A stretch of 64,000 bases of DNA from Peptostreptococcaceae bacterium (lineage in GTDB: Bacteria > Bacillota > Clostridia > Peptostreptococcales > Peptostreptococcaceae). This document shows, one piece after another, positions 45,881 through 54,858 of this stretch. Under the pieces are notes generated by a model. That model worked only from the letters and a program-made list of their open reading frames with translations, made no database searches and was not told the origin of the DNA. The position numbers were made by a program, and so were the translations under genes. Positions within the stretch are counted from its first letter, which is position 1. Each line of letters begins with the position of its first letter. The stretch covers positions 186,001-250,000 of the forward strand of contig CABIZO010000003.1 in assembly GCA_902363255.1 (NCBI GenBank), given 5' to 3'.

Positions 45881-46021
45881 ATAAATTCTCCTTTAATAAT
45901 TACAATTAAATCTATAATTTAGTTTATCCTGGAGTTTAGTTAAATATTAAAATATTAACTTTTTGTGTATAAACATAGTACTCATATACTTTACTTAAAA
46001 ATTGAAATTTATCCATATACT

Positions 46022-46067
46022 AAAAAAATCCCTTCAAGCTTTGGTAAACAATTCTTTAAAGGGATTT
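46022..46067 (-). terminator. Intrinsic terminator of second lysW
   Basis: AAATCCCTT/AAGGGATTT arms with a long partly paired loop; T run of seven on the minus strand. Confidence 0.7.
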
Positions 46068-46077
46068 CTATAATAAA

Positions 46078-47823
46078 TTAAGCTGTTAAGCTCTCTTCTT
46101 TTTCGTCTATATCTACACTTTTTCCAAGTACTTGTATTCCGATAAACATAGCTATAAATGCTAATGGTAATATTAAATAAATTGGAAGTCCAAATCCTGC
46201 TGGTATATATCCAAATAATATTGCTATACTTCCTACAAATAAAGCATATGGCATTTGTGTTCTAACATGGTCTATATGATTACAACCAGCACCCATTGAC
46301 GAAAGTATTGTTGTATCTGATATTGGAGAACAGTGATCTCCAAATATAGAACCTGTAAGTACAGCACTTATACAAACTATTATATAAGACATTTCAGGAC
46401 TTATTGAGTGAGCAAGTGGTATAGTAAGTGGCATAAGTATACCCATTGTTCCATAAGATGTCCCTGTTGCAAATGAAATTATTCCTCCAAGTACAAATAT
46501 TATACTTGGTAATAAAAATGCTGGTACAGACCCTGACAATAATTGTATTAAATATCTAGCTGTTCCAAGTTCTTTTATCACTGAAGAAAGTGACCAAGCA
46601 CATATTAGTATTACACAAGTAATTACTAAAGTTTTCATTCCATCTACCCACATTTCTAATCCTTGTGATACAGTAAATATTTTTTTACCAACACCCATAG
46701 CTATAGCAACTATTCCGGCAAATAATGCCGATTGGAATAAAGCTACTGATGCATCTGCATTAGAAAATGCTTCTCTTATTGCTACAAATGATAATGGTGA
46801 GTTATTAAATAATTGAATTAGACTTGCATCATCTCCACCAATTATTGTAGTGTATCCACTATAGTAAAACGCAAATAAAGATCCTACTATTAATATTCCT
46901 ATTGGAATTATAGCATTCCAAATATTTAATTTAACACCTGGTAATGGTTCTAAATCACTATGTTCATTACTTATTTTCTCATCTATTTCTTTATTAGAAG
47001 CTAAATTTACATTTCCTCTTCTAGCTCTTAACTCAGCCTCTCTCATTGGTCCAAAATCTTTTAATAAAACTGCAGTTATAACTATAAATCCAAGTATTAA
47101 TATATTGTAAAATCTATATGGTATAGTATTTAAAAATACACTAAATGCATTAGTATCAACACCTATTGCATTGAATCCATCTCCAATTAGTCCTACTTCT
47201 AGACCTATCCATGTTGATATTATTGCTATTCCTGCAACTGGCGCTGCTGTTGCATCTATTACAAAAGCTAATCTTTCTCTTGAAATTTTCATTTTGTCTG
47301 TAACAGGTCTCATCATTGGTCCTATGATTAAAGAGTTTGCATAATCATCAAAAAAGACAAATAAACCTGCTACCCAAGTTATTAATTGAGCACTTCTTGG
47401 AGATTTTGCTTTTTTTGCTAAAGCTTCAGCTATGGCTTTTGCTCCACCCATTTTAGCGACTAAGTTAATAACTCCACCAATTGCTAAAACTTGAAGTATT
47501 ATTCCTGCATTCCATGGATCAGCTAATGCTCCCACTGCTCTATCTACTAAATCTAAAAATGAATTAAATAGTGCTGAAAATACATTTACACCATTTAAAT
47601 TTAATAAAAATCCACCTGACATTACTCCAATAACTAAGGATACTATAACATTCTTAGTTATAAAAGCTAAAACTATAGCTACTAATGGTGGTAGTAAAGT
47701 TAACATTCCATACCTTTCTGAATTTATTACAGCTAAATCTTGCTCAGCTGCAAAACTTGATACACTTGACATTAAAATCATCATTGCTGTCATTAATAAT
47801 AATCTTACATTTCTTTTTCTCAT
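46078..47823 (-). CDS. lysW: NhaC-type carrier, second probable lysine transporter (LysW)
   Basis: A 581-residue paralogue of the gene at 42338, alike across nearly its full length, including the signal-like start (SSFAAEQD), FFDDYANSLIIGPMMRPVTDK and IFGDHCSPISDTTILSSMGAGC. Differences cluster in the N-terminal 40 residues, the loop near 285-330 and the C-terminus. It has its own lysine riboswitch and promoter, so the whole riboswitch-gene unit was duplicated, with tcdA and a GNAT gene now between copies. GGGGGGAAAG precedes the ATG. The copies may differ in affinity or direction of transport. Confidence 0.85.
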   Translation of the reverse strand: MRKRNVRLLLMTAMMILMSSVSSFAAEQDLAVINSERYGMLTLLPPLVAIVLAFITKNVIVSLVIGVMSGGFLLNLNGVNVFSALFNSFLDLVDRAVGALADPWNAGIILQVLAIGGVINLVAKMGGAKAIAEALAKKAKSPRSAQLITWVAGLFVFFDDYANSLIIGPMMRPVTDKMKISRERLAFVIDATAAPVAGIAIISTWIGLEVGLIGDGFNAIGVDTNAFSVFLNTIPYRFYNILILGFIVITAVLLKDFGPMREAELRARRGNVNLASNKEIDEKISNEHSDLEPLPGVKLNIWNAIIPIGILIVGSLFAFYYSGYTTIIGGDDASLIQLFNNSPLSFVAIREAFSNADASVALFQSALFAGIVAIAMGVGKKIFTVSQGLEMWVDGMKTLVITCVILICAWSLSSVIKELGTARYLIQLLSGSVPAFLLPSIIFVLGGIISFATGTSYGTMGILMPLTIPLAHSISPEMSYIIVCISAVLTGSIFGDHCSPISDTTILSSMGAGCNHIDHVRTQMPYALFVGSIAILFGYIPAGFGLPIYLILPLAFIAMFIGIQVLGKSVDIDEKEESLTA

Positions 47824-47879
47824 TTTCTTTCCCCCCTATGTGATAATTGTGAATATTTTAGGGTTTTGCCATTTTTCCA

Positions 47880-48110
47880 ATAAAAAAACCTTGATGGCTT
47901 CATCAAGGTTACAATTACATACTAAAAAATAATATTAGTTCTTCTCAATGATAGCTCAACACTAAAACTAGTGACAGTTGCATACATATTCTGTATACAC
48001 CCAGCTATATAACCTTAAAGCATCAGTTATACACTTCGGCAACATTTCCTTTCTTAACAAATCATCGTGCTTACCTCATTGTTAATACTGATAAATATTG
48101 CGCCTCTACC
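47880..48110 (-). promoter_or_regulatory. Lysine riboswitch (L-box) upstream of second lysW
   Basis: Aptamer 48110-47949: GGTAGAGGCGC start, GAAAGGAAATGTTGCCGAAG, CTGGGTG, CAACTGTCAC, closing GTTGAGCTATCA. Terminator AACCTTGATG-CATCAAGGTT (47887-47910) with T run after it on the minus strand. Confidence 0.95.
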
Positions 48111-48135
48111 TATATATTCACTTGTTGTTTTTTAT

Positions 48136-48164
48136 AGTATATTATATATTTTTTTAAAAAACAA
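48136..48164 (-). promoter_or_regulatory. Predicted promoter of second lysine riboswitch
   Basis: -35 TTGTTT (48164-48159), 17-bp spacer, -10 TATACT (48141-48136). The same -10 and spacing as the first copy. Confidence 0.6.
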
Positions 48165-48212
48165 TATATTTTTTTAAATTTGTCAAAATTATTCCTATTT
48201 AATCACAATTAT

Positions 48213-48809
48213 TTATGAATTTGTATAATAAAATACAAATCCATAAGGTATCCAATCAGATATATTAGAACTTAAAAGTGAATAATTAAGTTCATCTAAT
48301 GTTATTTTATTATCATCTAATAAATACACATAAGTTTTATGATTTTCTTCAAATAGCTTTAAATATTTAAAACTATATTCAAAATAATCTTCCTCTTTAC
48401 TATCTCTATATTGATCTCTAGATTCATCTTCAATCATAAAGAATTTATTATCTTTATAAGATAAATAAGTCAATATAGGATCCTCTTGTTCAGTATATTG
48501 TACTATCAGCACACTTCCTTCTTTTTTATTTTTACTATTATTATAAAAATCATTCCAAATTTTTTTATTACCCACAATCTCTTCATTATCCACCACTATT
48601 ATCTTGTTATTTTTCGCTTTTTCTACTCTTAAGTTCTCTGATTTTCCATATGATTTTAATAAATCCTTTACTTTTTGTGAATCTTCTGCTGAGTATACTT
48701 TTAGTTCTTTGTTATTAAATGTACTAATAGTTTTTTCATTATTAATATTTTCGCATCCTATTAGACTACAAGAAATCAAACAAATAATAGCATAAATTAT
48801 CTTTTTCAT
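48213..48809 (-). CDS. Lipoprotein, DUF4362-like
   Basis: A 198-residue protein with a lipoprotein signal (MKKIIYAIICLIS, then SLIGC with Cys19). The mature part contains a segment (VLIVQYTEQEDPILTYLSY, FFMIEDESRDQYRD) that resembles the DUF4362 family of small Firmicutes lipoproteins of unknown function. AAGGGGGAAA precedes the ATG. It is a single gene between the second lysine riboswitch and the divergent lipoate ligase gene. Confidence 0.7.
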   Translation of the reverse strand: MKKIIYAIICLISCSLIGCENINNEKTISTFNNKELKVYSAEDSQKVKDLLKSYGKSENLRVEKAKNNKIIVVDNEEIVGNKKIWNDFYNNSKNKKEGSVLIVQYTEQEDPILTYLSYKDNKFFMIEDESRDQYRDSKEEDYFEYSFKYLKLFEENHKTYVYLLDDNKITLDELNYSLLSSNISDWIPYGFVFYYTNS

Positions 48810-49002
48810 CTTATTTCCCCCTTAAATACTGCTTATTACTATTTTCTTTTTTTGTGAAACAATTCCTTCAATTTTCTTTCTCTATGATTGTAAAAAATCT
48901 GACAAACTATTATTAGTTTTTAATATTAATTAAAGGATTTTCTCATATATTGTTGAATATTAGTAAAATATCTCATTACAAATACATTTGGAGGAAAAAA
49001 CT

Positions 49003-49989
49003 ATGCTATTAATCAACAATACTAGTACAAATGCCTATTTTAACTTAGCTATGGAGGAATATTTTTTAAAAAATGCTACAGAAGACGCTTTTATATTATG
49101 GAGAAATGAAAATTCTATAATAGTAGGCAAAAATCAAAACACTCTATCTGAAATTAACTATGATTATGTAAAAGAAAATAATATTAAAGTTGTAAGAAGA
49201 CAATCTGGTGGAGGAGCTGTTTTTCATGATTTAGGAAATATAAATTTTACATTTATTTCTTGTAATAATAATAGTTTTAGCGATTTTAAACGATTTACTA
49301 TGCCTATAATTGAAGCTCTAGAAAATCTAAATATACATGCTGAGTTTTCAGGAAGAAATGATTTACTTATTAATAATAAAAAATTCTCAGGTAATGCTCA
49401 ATATAACTATAAAAACAAAGTTATGCATCATGGTACACTTTTATTCTCATCTCAAATAAATGATTTATCTAGTGCTCTAAAAGTAAAACCATCTAAATTT
49501 GAAGGAAAAGGTGTAAAATCTGTTAAATCTCGTGTTACTAATATTAGTAATCATTTAGAAAAAAACATGACTGTTTTAGAATTTAAGGAATACTTAATGA
49601 ATTTTATAAATAATAAAAATGAAAATAATCACTTTTATGAATTAAGTGATCATGATATAAGTGAAATAAATAAATTAGTAGATGAAAAATACAGTACTTG
49701 GCAATGGAATTTTGGTCATTCACCTAAATATTCTCTAAATAATGAAGTTAAATATCCTGGAGGTAATATAGAATTTAGTTTAAATGTTGAAAAAGGATTA
49801 ATTAATGAAATAAAGTTCTTTGGTGATTTTTTTGGTAAAAGAGATGTTTCTTATATAGAAGATTTATTAAAAAAAGTAAAGCATGATGAATCTAGCATAA
49901 AAGACGCTTTAAATACTGTTAATATCAATGATTATTTTTTAAATTGTAATATAGATATCTTAGTTAATGGAATAATGGGTGCAAAATAA
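49003..49989 (+). CDS. lplA: Lipoate-protein ligase
   Basis: A 328-residue ligase that activates free lipoate with ATP and attaches it to lipoyl domains. The signature RRQSGGGAVFHDLGNINFTF is split around about residue 67, the lipoate-binding GNAQ with the conserved Lys (NKKFSGNAQ) is at about 130, and the C-terminal accessory domain (about 240-328) is present, as in LplA/LplJ. The in-frame TTG at 48988 is part of the GGAGGAA site, so ATG 49003 is used. No lipoyl-dependent complex (glycine cleavage or 2-oxoacid dehydrogenase) is nearby. Confidence 0.9.
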   Translation: MLLINNTSTNAYFNLAMEEYFLKNATEDAFILWRNENSIIVGKNQNTLSEINYDYVKENNIKVVRRQSGGGAVFHDLGNINFTFISCNNNSFSDFKRFTMPIIEALENLNIHAEFSGRNDLLINNKKFSGNAQYNYKNKVMHHGTLLFSSQINDLSSALKVKPSKFEGKGVKSVKSRVTNISNHLEKNMTVLEFKEYLMNFINNKNENNHFYELSDHDISEINKLVDEKYSTWQWNFGHSPKYSLNNEVKYPGGNIEFSLNVEKGLINEIKFFGDFFGKRDVSYIEDLLKKVKHDESSIKDALNTVNINDYFLNCNIDILVNGIMGAK

Positions 49990-50010
49990 ATTTTAATCCA
50001 ATAAATTAAA

Positions 50011-50040
50011 ATGAAGAATAGGGATATTCCTATTCTTCAT
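50011..50040. terminator. Bidirectional terminator
   Basis: ATGAAGAATAGG/CCTATTCTTCAT perfect 12-bp stem. It contains the stop codon of the minus-strand gene that ends at 50030. Confidence 0.75.
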
Positions 50041-50620
50041 GACCTCTTTTCTTTTCAAAGTTATCTAAATCTTTATTTAATTTCTGACCTATTTTCCAGG
50101 CTAAGAAAGTTATTAAAAGTAAAATACCTACCTTTAAAGGATTTGTTATAAACCCAATAATATCCTTACCTATATAGCTAACTATAAAAAACATTACAAG
50201 CTTACCTGCTACTACTGCAGATATAAAATCTGGTGTACGTCTTTTAGCTAACCCTTGAGATATTGTAACTACACAAGCTGGTAGAAATGGACAAGCATAA
50301 GCTAAAAATAATAGTTTGAATCCTTTTTCTTCCACCCAATCAATTGCTTTTTCAACCTTTTCATTTTTTAACAATTTCGCAAATTTTTTATTGCTGATTT
50401 TTTTTACTAATAAAAACAGGCATATGGTTCCAGATGTGGAACCTATCCATGATATTATTAATCCTGGATACATACCAAATAAGGCTGCATTAGCAGTAAC
50501 TATAGCTACTAATGGTAATATTGGTAAAAAGCTTTCTATAAATACACTAGTCAATCCAACCATAATTGACAATAGCCAATAATCATTTACTATATTATAT
50601 ATATTTTGAATATAATCCAT
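50030..50620 (-). CDS. TVP38/TMEM64-like VTT-domain membrane protein
   Basis: A 196-residue protein with about five hydrophobic segments. The VTT (DedA/SNARE-associated) features are ESFLPILPLVAIVTANAALFG at about residue 29, a GSTSGTICLFLLVK helix and LAYACPFLPACVVTISQGLAKR at about 110. Relatives are lipid scramblases or flippases of the DedA superfamily; the substrate here is unknown. AAAGGAGA precedes the ATG. Confidence 0.85.
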   Translation of the reverse strand: MDYIQNIYNIVNDYWLLSIMVGLTSVFIESFLPILPLVAIVTANAALFGMYPGLIISWIGSTSGTICLFLLVKKISNKKFAKLLKNEKVEKAIDWVEEKGFKLLFLAYACPFLPACVVTISQGLAKRRTPDFISAVVAGKLVMFFIVSYIGKDIIGFITNPLKVGILLLITFLAWKIGQKLNKDLDNFEKKRGHEE

Positions 50621-50774
50621 AATTGTCTCCTTTTAGGAATTAAACAGTTTAAAATTATTATAATAATTATATCATAATAGTTTTCATTTAAATCTTTTAT
50701 GAATAAATTGTCATATATTCTTAATAATTTATATTATCTATCATTTAAATCTTTTCATTCTAATATTTTATGTA

Positions 50775-50802
50775 AAAAAAGATCGTTTAAAACGATCTTT
50801 TT
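50775..50802. terminator. Intrinsic terminator of mscS
   Basis: AAAAAGATCGTTT-TA-AAACGATCTTTTT, T-rich on both strands; touches the stop of the gene at 50801. Confidence 0.85.
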
Positions 50803-51658
50803 ATTTTATAATTTGTTTTACATGTAAATCCATTTGAGGATATGGTATTGAGATATTTTCTTCATCAAATCTAATTTTAACTTGTTCTAATAAATCAAAA
50901 TATACTGTCCAATAATCAGGTGTATTTACCCATACTCTTACAGCAAAATTTAATGAGTTTGCACCTTGTTCAAATAATCCAACAAATGGTTCTGGATAAT
51001 CAAGAATTAATTTGTTTTTAGATACTATTTCTTTTAAAACACTTCTAACTTTTAAAATATCACATTCATACCCTGCTGAGAATATTAAGTCTACTCTTCT
51101 AGTATCCTTTGTAGAATAGTTTATTAAACTTCCATTTGATAAAGTCCCATTAGGTATTAATACAACTTTATTATCTACTGTAGTTAAAGTAGTATAAAAT
51201 ACACCTATTTGTTCAACAGCTCCTTCAAATTGACCTGTTTGAATATAATCTCCTACTTTAAATGGTCTAAGAAGTAAAATTATAAATCCTCCAGCAAAAT
51301 TTGATAGACTACCTTGAAGTGCTAGACCTATTGCAACCCCAGCTGAAGCAACTATTGCTGCTAATCCTGATAATTGTAGATCCCAATATCCACCTGCAAT
51401 CACAAGTACTAATAAGCCCTTTAAAGATATACTTATAAAAGATTTAGTGAACTTAACCAATGTCAAATCTAGATTTCTTTTTTCAGAAAAAGCCACAAAC
51501 TTTTTAGATAGCTTATTTATGATTTTAAATCCTATTACTATTAGAATTATACCTATTACTAATTTTGTACCACTACTTACTGCCCAGTCTAGTACTTTAG
51601 TAGTCATAGTTTCAATTGTCATATTTTTAAAATTAATATTTTGTATTTCTTTAATCAT
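50801..51658 (-). CDS. Small-conductance mechanosensitive channel (MscS family)
   Basis: A 285-residue channel with three N-terminal helices; the third is the Gly/Ala-rich pore helix (GLAAIVASAGVAIGLALQGSLSNFAGG, about 100-126, with a break between), followed by the beta domain (FKVGDYIQTGQFEGAVEQIGVFYTTL) and the C-terminal alpha/beta cage. It releases solutes on osmotic down-shock. ATG 51658 after GGAGGTAA is chosen; an upstream frame to 51703 would translate that site. Confidence 0.92.
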   Translation of the reverse strand: MIKEIQNINFKNMTIETMTTKVLDWAVSSGTKLVIGIILIVIGFKIINKLSKKFVAFSEKRNLDLTLVKFTKSFISISLKGLLVLVIAGGYWDLQLSGLAAIVASAGVAIGLALQGSLSNFAGGFIILLLRPFKVGDYIQTGQFEGAVEQIGVFYTTLTTVDNKVVLIPNGTLSNGSLINYSTKDTRRVDLIFSAGYECDILKVRSVLKEIVSKNKLILDYPEPFVGLFEQGANSLNFAVRVWVNTPDYWTVYFDLLEQVKIRFDEENISIPYPQMDLHVKQIIK

Positions 51659-51773
51659 CAATTTACCTCCAAATCTACTACATATATAAATAAAATAATA
51701 CACTTTTTTGAGATTATTGTCTAGAATTGAGGTAAATAATTATAAAAAATCATATAATGTAAATTTATGTAAA

Positions 51774-53009
51774 TTAATCAATTAAGTAATCACTTATACT
51801 TCTAAAGTAGATTTCAACAGGCTTTTCATGACTACTAAATAAAAATGGTGTAAGTGAGTATGCATAACTCCCTGCATTATTTATGCTAACTAAATCATTA
51901 ATTTCCGCCTTTGGAAAAACTATATCATTTGCCAATATATCAACAGCTGCACACAAATTGCCACCTATAGTAACTATTTCTTTTTCATCCTCTTTCTCGT
52001 TTTCTTTTTTAATCAGACTTATTTTGTAAGAATCATAAGAAGTAAAAAGTGGTTCCATCATTTTTATGTTATCTTTTCGTTTAGTATAATATACAATAAG
52101 TTCACTAATAGTAGGTTTAAAAAATCCATTATATCCATTTTGTACAATTAAATATTTTCTCCCTCTAGATTCTTTAATATCAATTATTGGTGTAACATAA
52201 GTACCACTTTTACAAACTAAAAATCTCCCACTTTCTATAATAAATCTAGTGTTTAATTTTTCTTTATATTTTGTAATTAGATCATTTGACATTATACTAA
52301 GCTTATCTATATCTAAATTTTTATAAGAATCGCCATATGATATACCTAATCCTCCGCCAAAATTAATAAATTTAAGGTTAAAATTCATTTTTTCTTTACA
52401 ATATAAAGCTAACTTCAATACATAATCATAATAATTATAAATAATCTCATAATCCAAAATTTGTGACTGAAGATGTACATGAATTCCTATAATTCTAATA
52501 TTGTCCAAGTTATCTATAAAGGTTTTATGTTCTAATAAGCTTTCTTCATCTACGCCATATTTACTACTTAGAGCTTTTCCTCCAAAAACATTATAATTAG
52601 CATTAATTCTTAAACCTACTTCTAACTTAATATTTCTATCTTTTCCAATTTCGTTTAATATACCTAATTCATTGTAACTATCTGCTGTTATTATACATTT
52701 ATCCATAGAGTCTTCTATATCTTTTCTTCTTTTTCCTGGTGAAGAATAAATTATCTTTTCTTTATTTATATTAGCTTTATTTGATATCTGTACCTCTTTA
52801 GGCGATGCAACATCTGCCCCTATATTATTCTTACTCATAAGGTCCAATATATTTTTATTTGGATTAGTTTTAACAGAATATAAAATTTCAAATTCCTTAA
52901 ATTTATCTTGTAATATATTAATCCATTTCAATATTTCTTCTTCATCATACACATAAAAAGATTTATCTACTTTATTCATTAATTGCCTTAAAATATCATT
53001 GTTTATCAT
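51774..53009 (-). CDS. LysA-like PLP-dependent decarboxylase (substrate uncertain)
   Basis: A 411-residue fold-type III group IV decarboxylase. PLP lysine in ILYSVKTNPN (about residue 47), HVHLQSQ, the phosphate-binding FINFGGGLGISYGD (about 215), and the second-subunit cysteine segment GGNLCAAVDILANDI (about 345). Diaminopimelate decarboxylases normally read C-E/T-S/P-x-D there, so CAAVD and the low conservation suggest another amino acid or carrier-linked substrate. No other lysine genes adjoin it. GGAGGG precedes the ATG. Confidence 0.75.
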   Translation of the reverse strand: MINNDILRQLMNKVDKSFYVYDEEEILKWINILQDKFKEFEILYSVKTNPNKNILDLMSKNNIGADVASPKEVQISNKANINKEKIIYSSPGKRRKDIEDSMDKCIITADSYNELGILNEIGKDRNIKLEVGLRINANYNVFGGKALSSKYGVDEESLLEHKTFIDNLDNIRIIGIHVHLQSQILDYEIIYNYYDYVLKLALYCKEKMNFNLKFINFGGGLGISYGDSYKNLDIDKLSIMSNDLITKYKEKLNTRFIIESGRFLVCKSGTYVTPIIDIKESRGRKYLIVQNGYNGFFKPTISELIVYYTKRKDNIKMMEPLFTSYDSYKISLIKKENEKEDEKEIVTIGGNLCAAVDILANDIVFPKAEINDLVSINNAGSYAYSLTPFLFSSHEKPVEIYFRSISDYLID

Positions 53010-53149
53010 ATGTACCCTCCTAAAAGTTATTTATATTTTTTATGTCTTTTTACTAGAATTCTATAGTTCTTACTTTTATCCTTTATTAAATGATTGTGAT
53101 AATAATATTTTAAGGTTCATACTTACTCACTCACAAAATAAAAAATCTT

Positions 53150-53178
53150 CCTATCTATAATAACCTAGGAAGATTTTT
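53150..53178 (-). terminator. Intrinsic terminator of cls
   Basis: AAAAATCTTCCTA/TAGGAAGATTTTT stem, T-rich on the minus strand. Confidence 0.85.
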
Positions 53179-53180
53179 CT

Positions 53181-54716
53181 TTATAATAAGGGTGAAAATA
53201 AGCGGAGTATTAGCCTACCAAATTTAATAGGCCATTTTATATCTTCACACTCTTTTAAACTTATTATTTGACAAAGTTCTAATGTTTTTATAAAATCATC
53301 TCTTACTTTTAATACACTATCTGTATTATATAGCCATGCTCCAGATTCAAAATGAAGATATAAACTTCTAAAGTCTAAATTTATACTTCCTACCACTGCA
53401 TATTCATCATCAACGACAAAAGTTTTAGAGTGCATAAATCCTGGCGTATATTCATAAATTTTTATACCGTCTTTTATGAATGAGTGATAATAAGACTTCG
53501 TAACTGCATGGACAAACCATTTATCTGGTATATGTGGTGTAACTATAATTACTTCTACACCTGACTTAGCCGCTATTTTCAATGCTGTTGCCATTTCATT
53601 ATCTATTATTAAATAAGGAGTATTTATATATATATAGTTTTTTGCCTTATTTATTAAATTTAAATATACAGTCTCTCCAATAGGTTCATTAACTAGTGGG
53701 CTATCATCAAATGGTTGTATATATCCTTTACCTAAGTATTTCTCATTTGTATAATTTTCTGGCTTATGCTTTAAATAATCATCATCCGTATTATTTATAA
53801 AATCCCACATAGTTAAAAACATTACTGTTAAATTAAAAACTGCATCTCCTTTAATTAATATTGCAGCATCTTTCCAATGACCATATTTTTCATAAGCATT
53901 AATATATTCATCAGCCAAATTAATTCCACCCATAAAACCTACATATCCATCTATTACTGTTATCTTTCTATGATCTCTGTTATTCAATCTATTGGTGAAT
54001 ACAGGTACGAATGGATTGAATACTCTGCATTTAATACCATATTTTTTTAATTCATCTGCATATTTATATGGTAACTTCATTACACATCCCACATCATCAT
54101 AAATTACCCTTACATCTACCCCTTCTTTAACTTTTTCCTTCAAAATATCTAAAATTGTATTCCACATTATTCCTTCTTCAATTATAAAATACTCTAAAAA
54201 TATGAAGTGTTTAGCTTTCTTTAGTTCTTCAACTAATTTTTCAAATTTAGCTTCTCCTGGAGATAAATACTCATTATAAGTATTTTCATATATGGGACAA
54301 TTAGCATAATTCAATATATACAAAGATTGGTTTTTAGCATATTCACTTTCTTTTTCCAATCTGTTTAATACACTATAATCTTGAATTAATGATGATCTCA
54401 TTTTTAAATTTTGATTATTCATTTTGTTCTTTTCTCTTTTACTTAATTTATTTCCGCCGTAAACAAGATAAAAGGTACCTCCGAATATTGGGAGTATTAG
54501 AATAGGAACTATCCATGCGATTTTATAACTTGGATTACTCTTGCCGTTTAAAATATATATTACTAAGATACATCCAATTATTAAGGATATTACATAAAAG
54601 TATAAAAAATATTCTCTGAACTGTAAAATCACTAGAAAAATAATATATATTTGTACTGCTAAAGTTAAAAAGAAAAATACTAATCTCTGAATAGAATTTT
54701 TATATAATTTTTTCAT
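53181..54716 (-). CDS. cls: Cardiolipin synthase
   Basis: A 511-residue phospholipase D-family enzyme joining two phosphatidylglycerols. Two N-terminal membrane helices (about 10-30 and 38-60, with NPSYKIAWIVPILILPIFGG nearby) and two HKD catalytic motifs: NRDHRKITVIDG (about 245) and FMHSKTFVVDDEYAVVGSINLD (about 425, split by YA). Length and layout match bacterial ClsA. The ribosome binding site (GGGAG) is 15 bases before the ATG, unusually far. It may be co-transcribed with nothing downstream, having its own terminator. Confidence 0.92.
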   Translation of the reverse strand: MKKLYKNSIQRLVFFFLTLAVQIYIIFLVILQFREYFLYFYVISLIIGCILVIYILNGKSNPSYKIAWIVPILILPIFGGTFYLVYGGNKLSKREKNKMNNQNLKMRSSLIQDYSVLNRLEKESEYAKNQSLYILNYANCPIYENTYNEYLSPGEAKFEKLVEELKKAKHFIFLEYFIIEEGIMWNTILDILKEKVKEGVDVRVIYDDVGCVMKLPYKYADELKKYGIKCRVFNPFVPVFTNRLNNRDHRKITVIDGYVGFMGGINLADEYINAYEKYGHWKDAAILIKGDAVFNLTVMFLTMWDFINNTDDDYLKHKPENYTNEKYLGKGYIQPFDDSPLVNEPIGETVYLNLINKAKNYIYINTPYLIIDNEMATALKIAAKSGVEVIIVTPHIPDKWFVHAVTKSYYHSFIKDGIKIYEYTPGFMHSKTFVVDDEYAVVGSINLDFRSLYLHFESGAWLYNTDSVLKVRDDFIKTLELCQIISLKECEDIKWPIKFGRLILRLFSPLL

Positions 54717-54822
54717 ACATATTTTAATTTTCTCCCTTTTTAAATTTTCATATATAAATAGTATATATTAGTTTATGTTAGAGTGTGAAAATTTTACATT
54801 AAATAGTTTTTTAAATAAAAAA

Positions 54823-54850
54823 ATCATTCACATACAAAAGTGAATGACTT
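54823..54850 (-). terminator. Intrinsic terminator of gat operon
   Basis: TCATTCAC/GTGAATGA stem with A/T loop; seven T follow on the minus strand. Confidence 0.85.
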
Positions 54851-54858
54851 TTCTTAAT

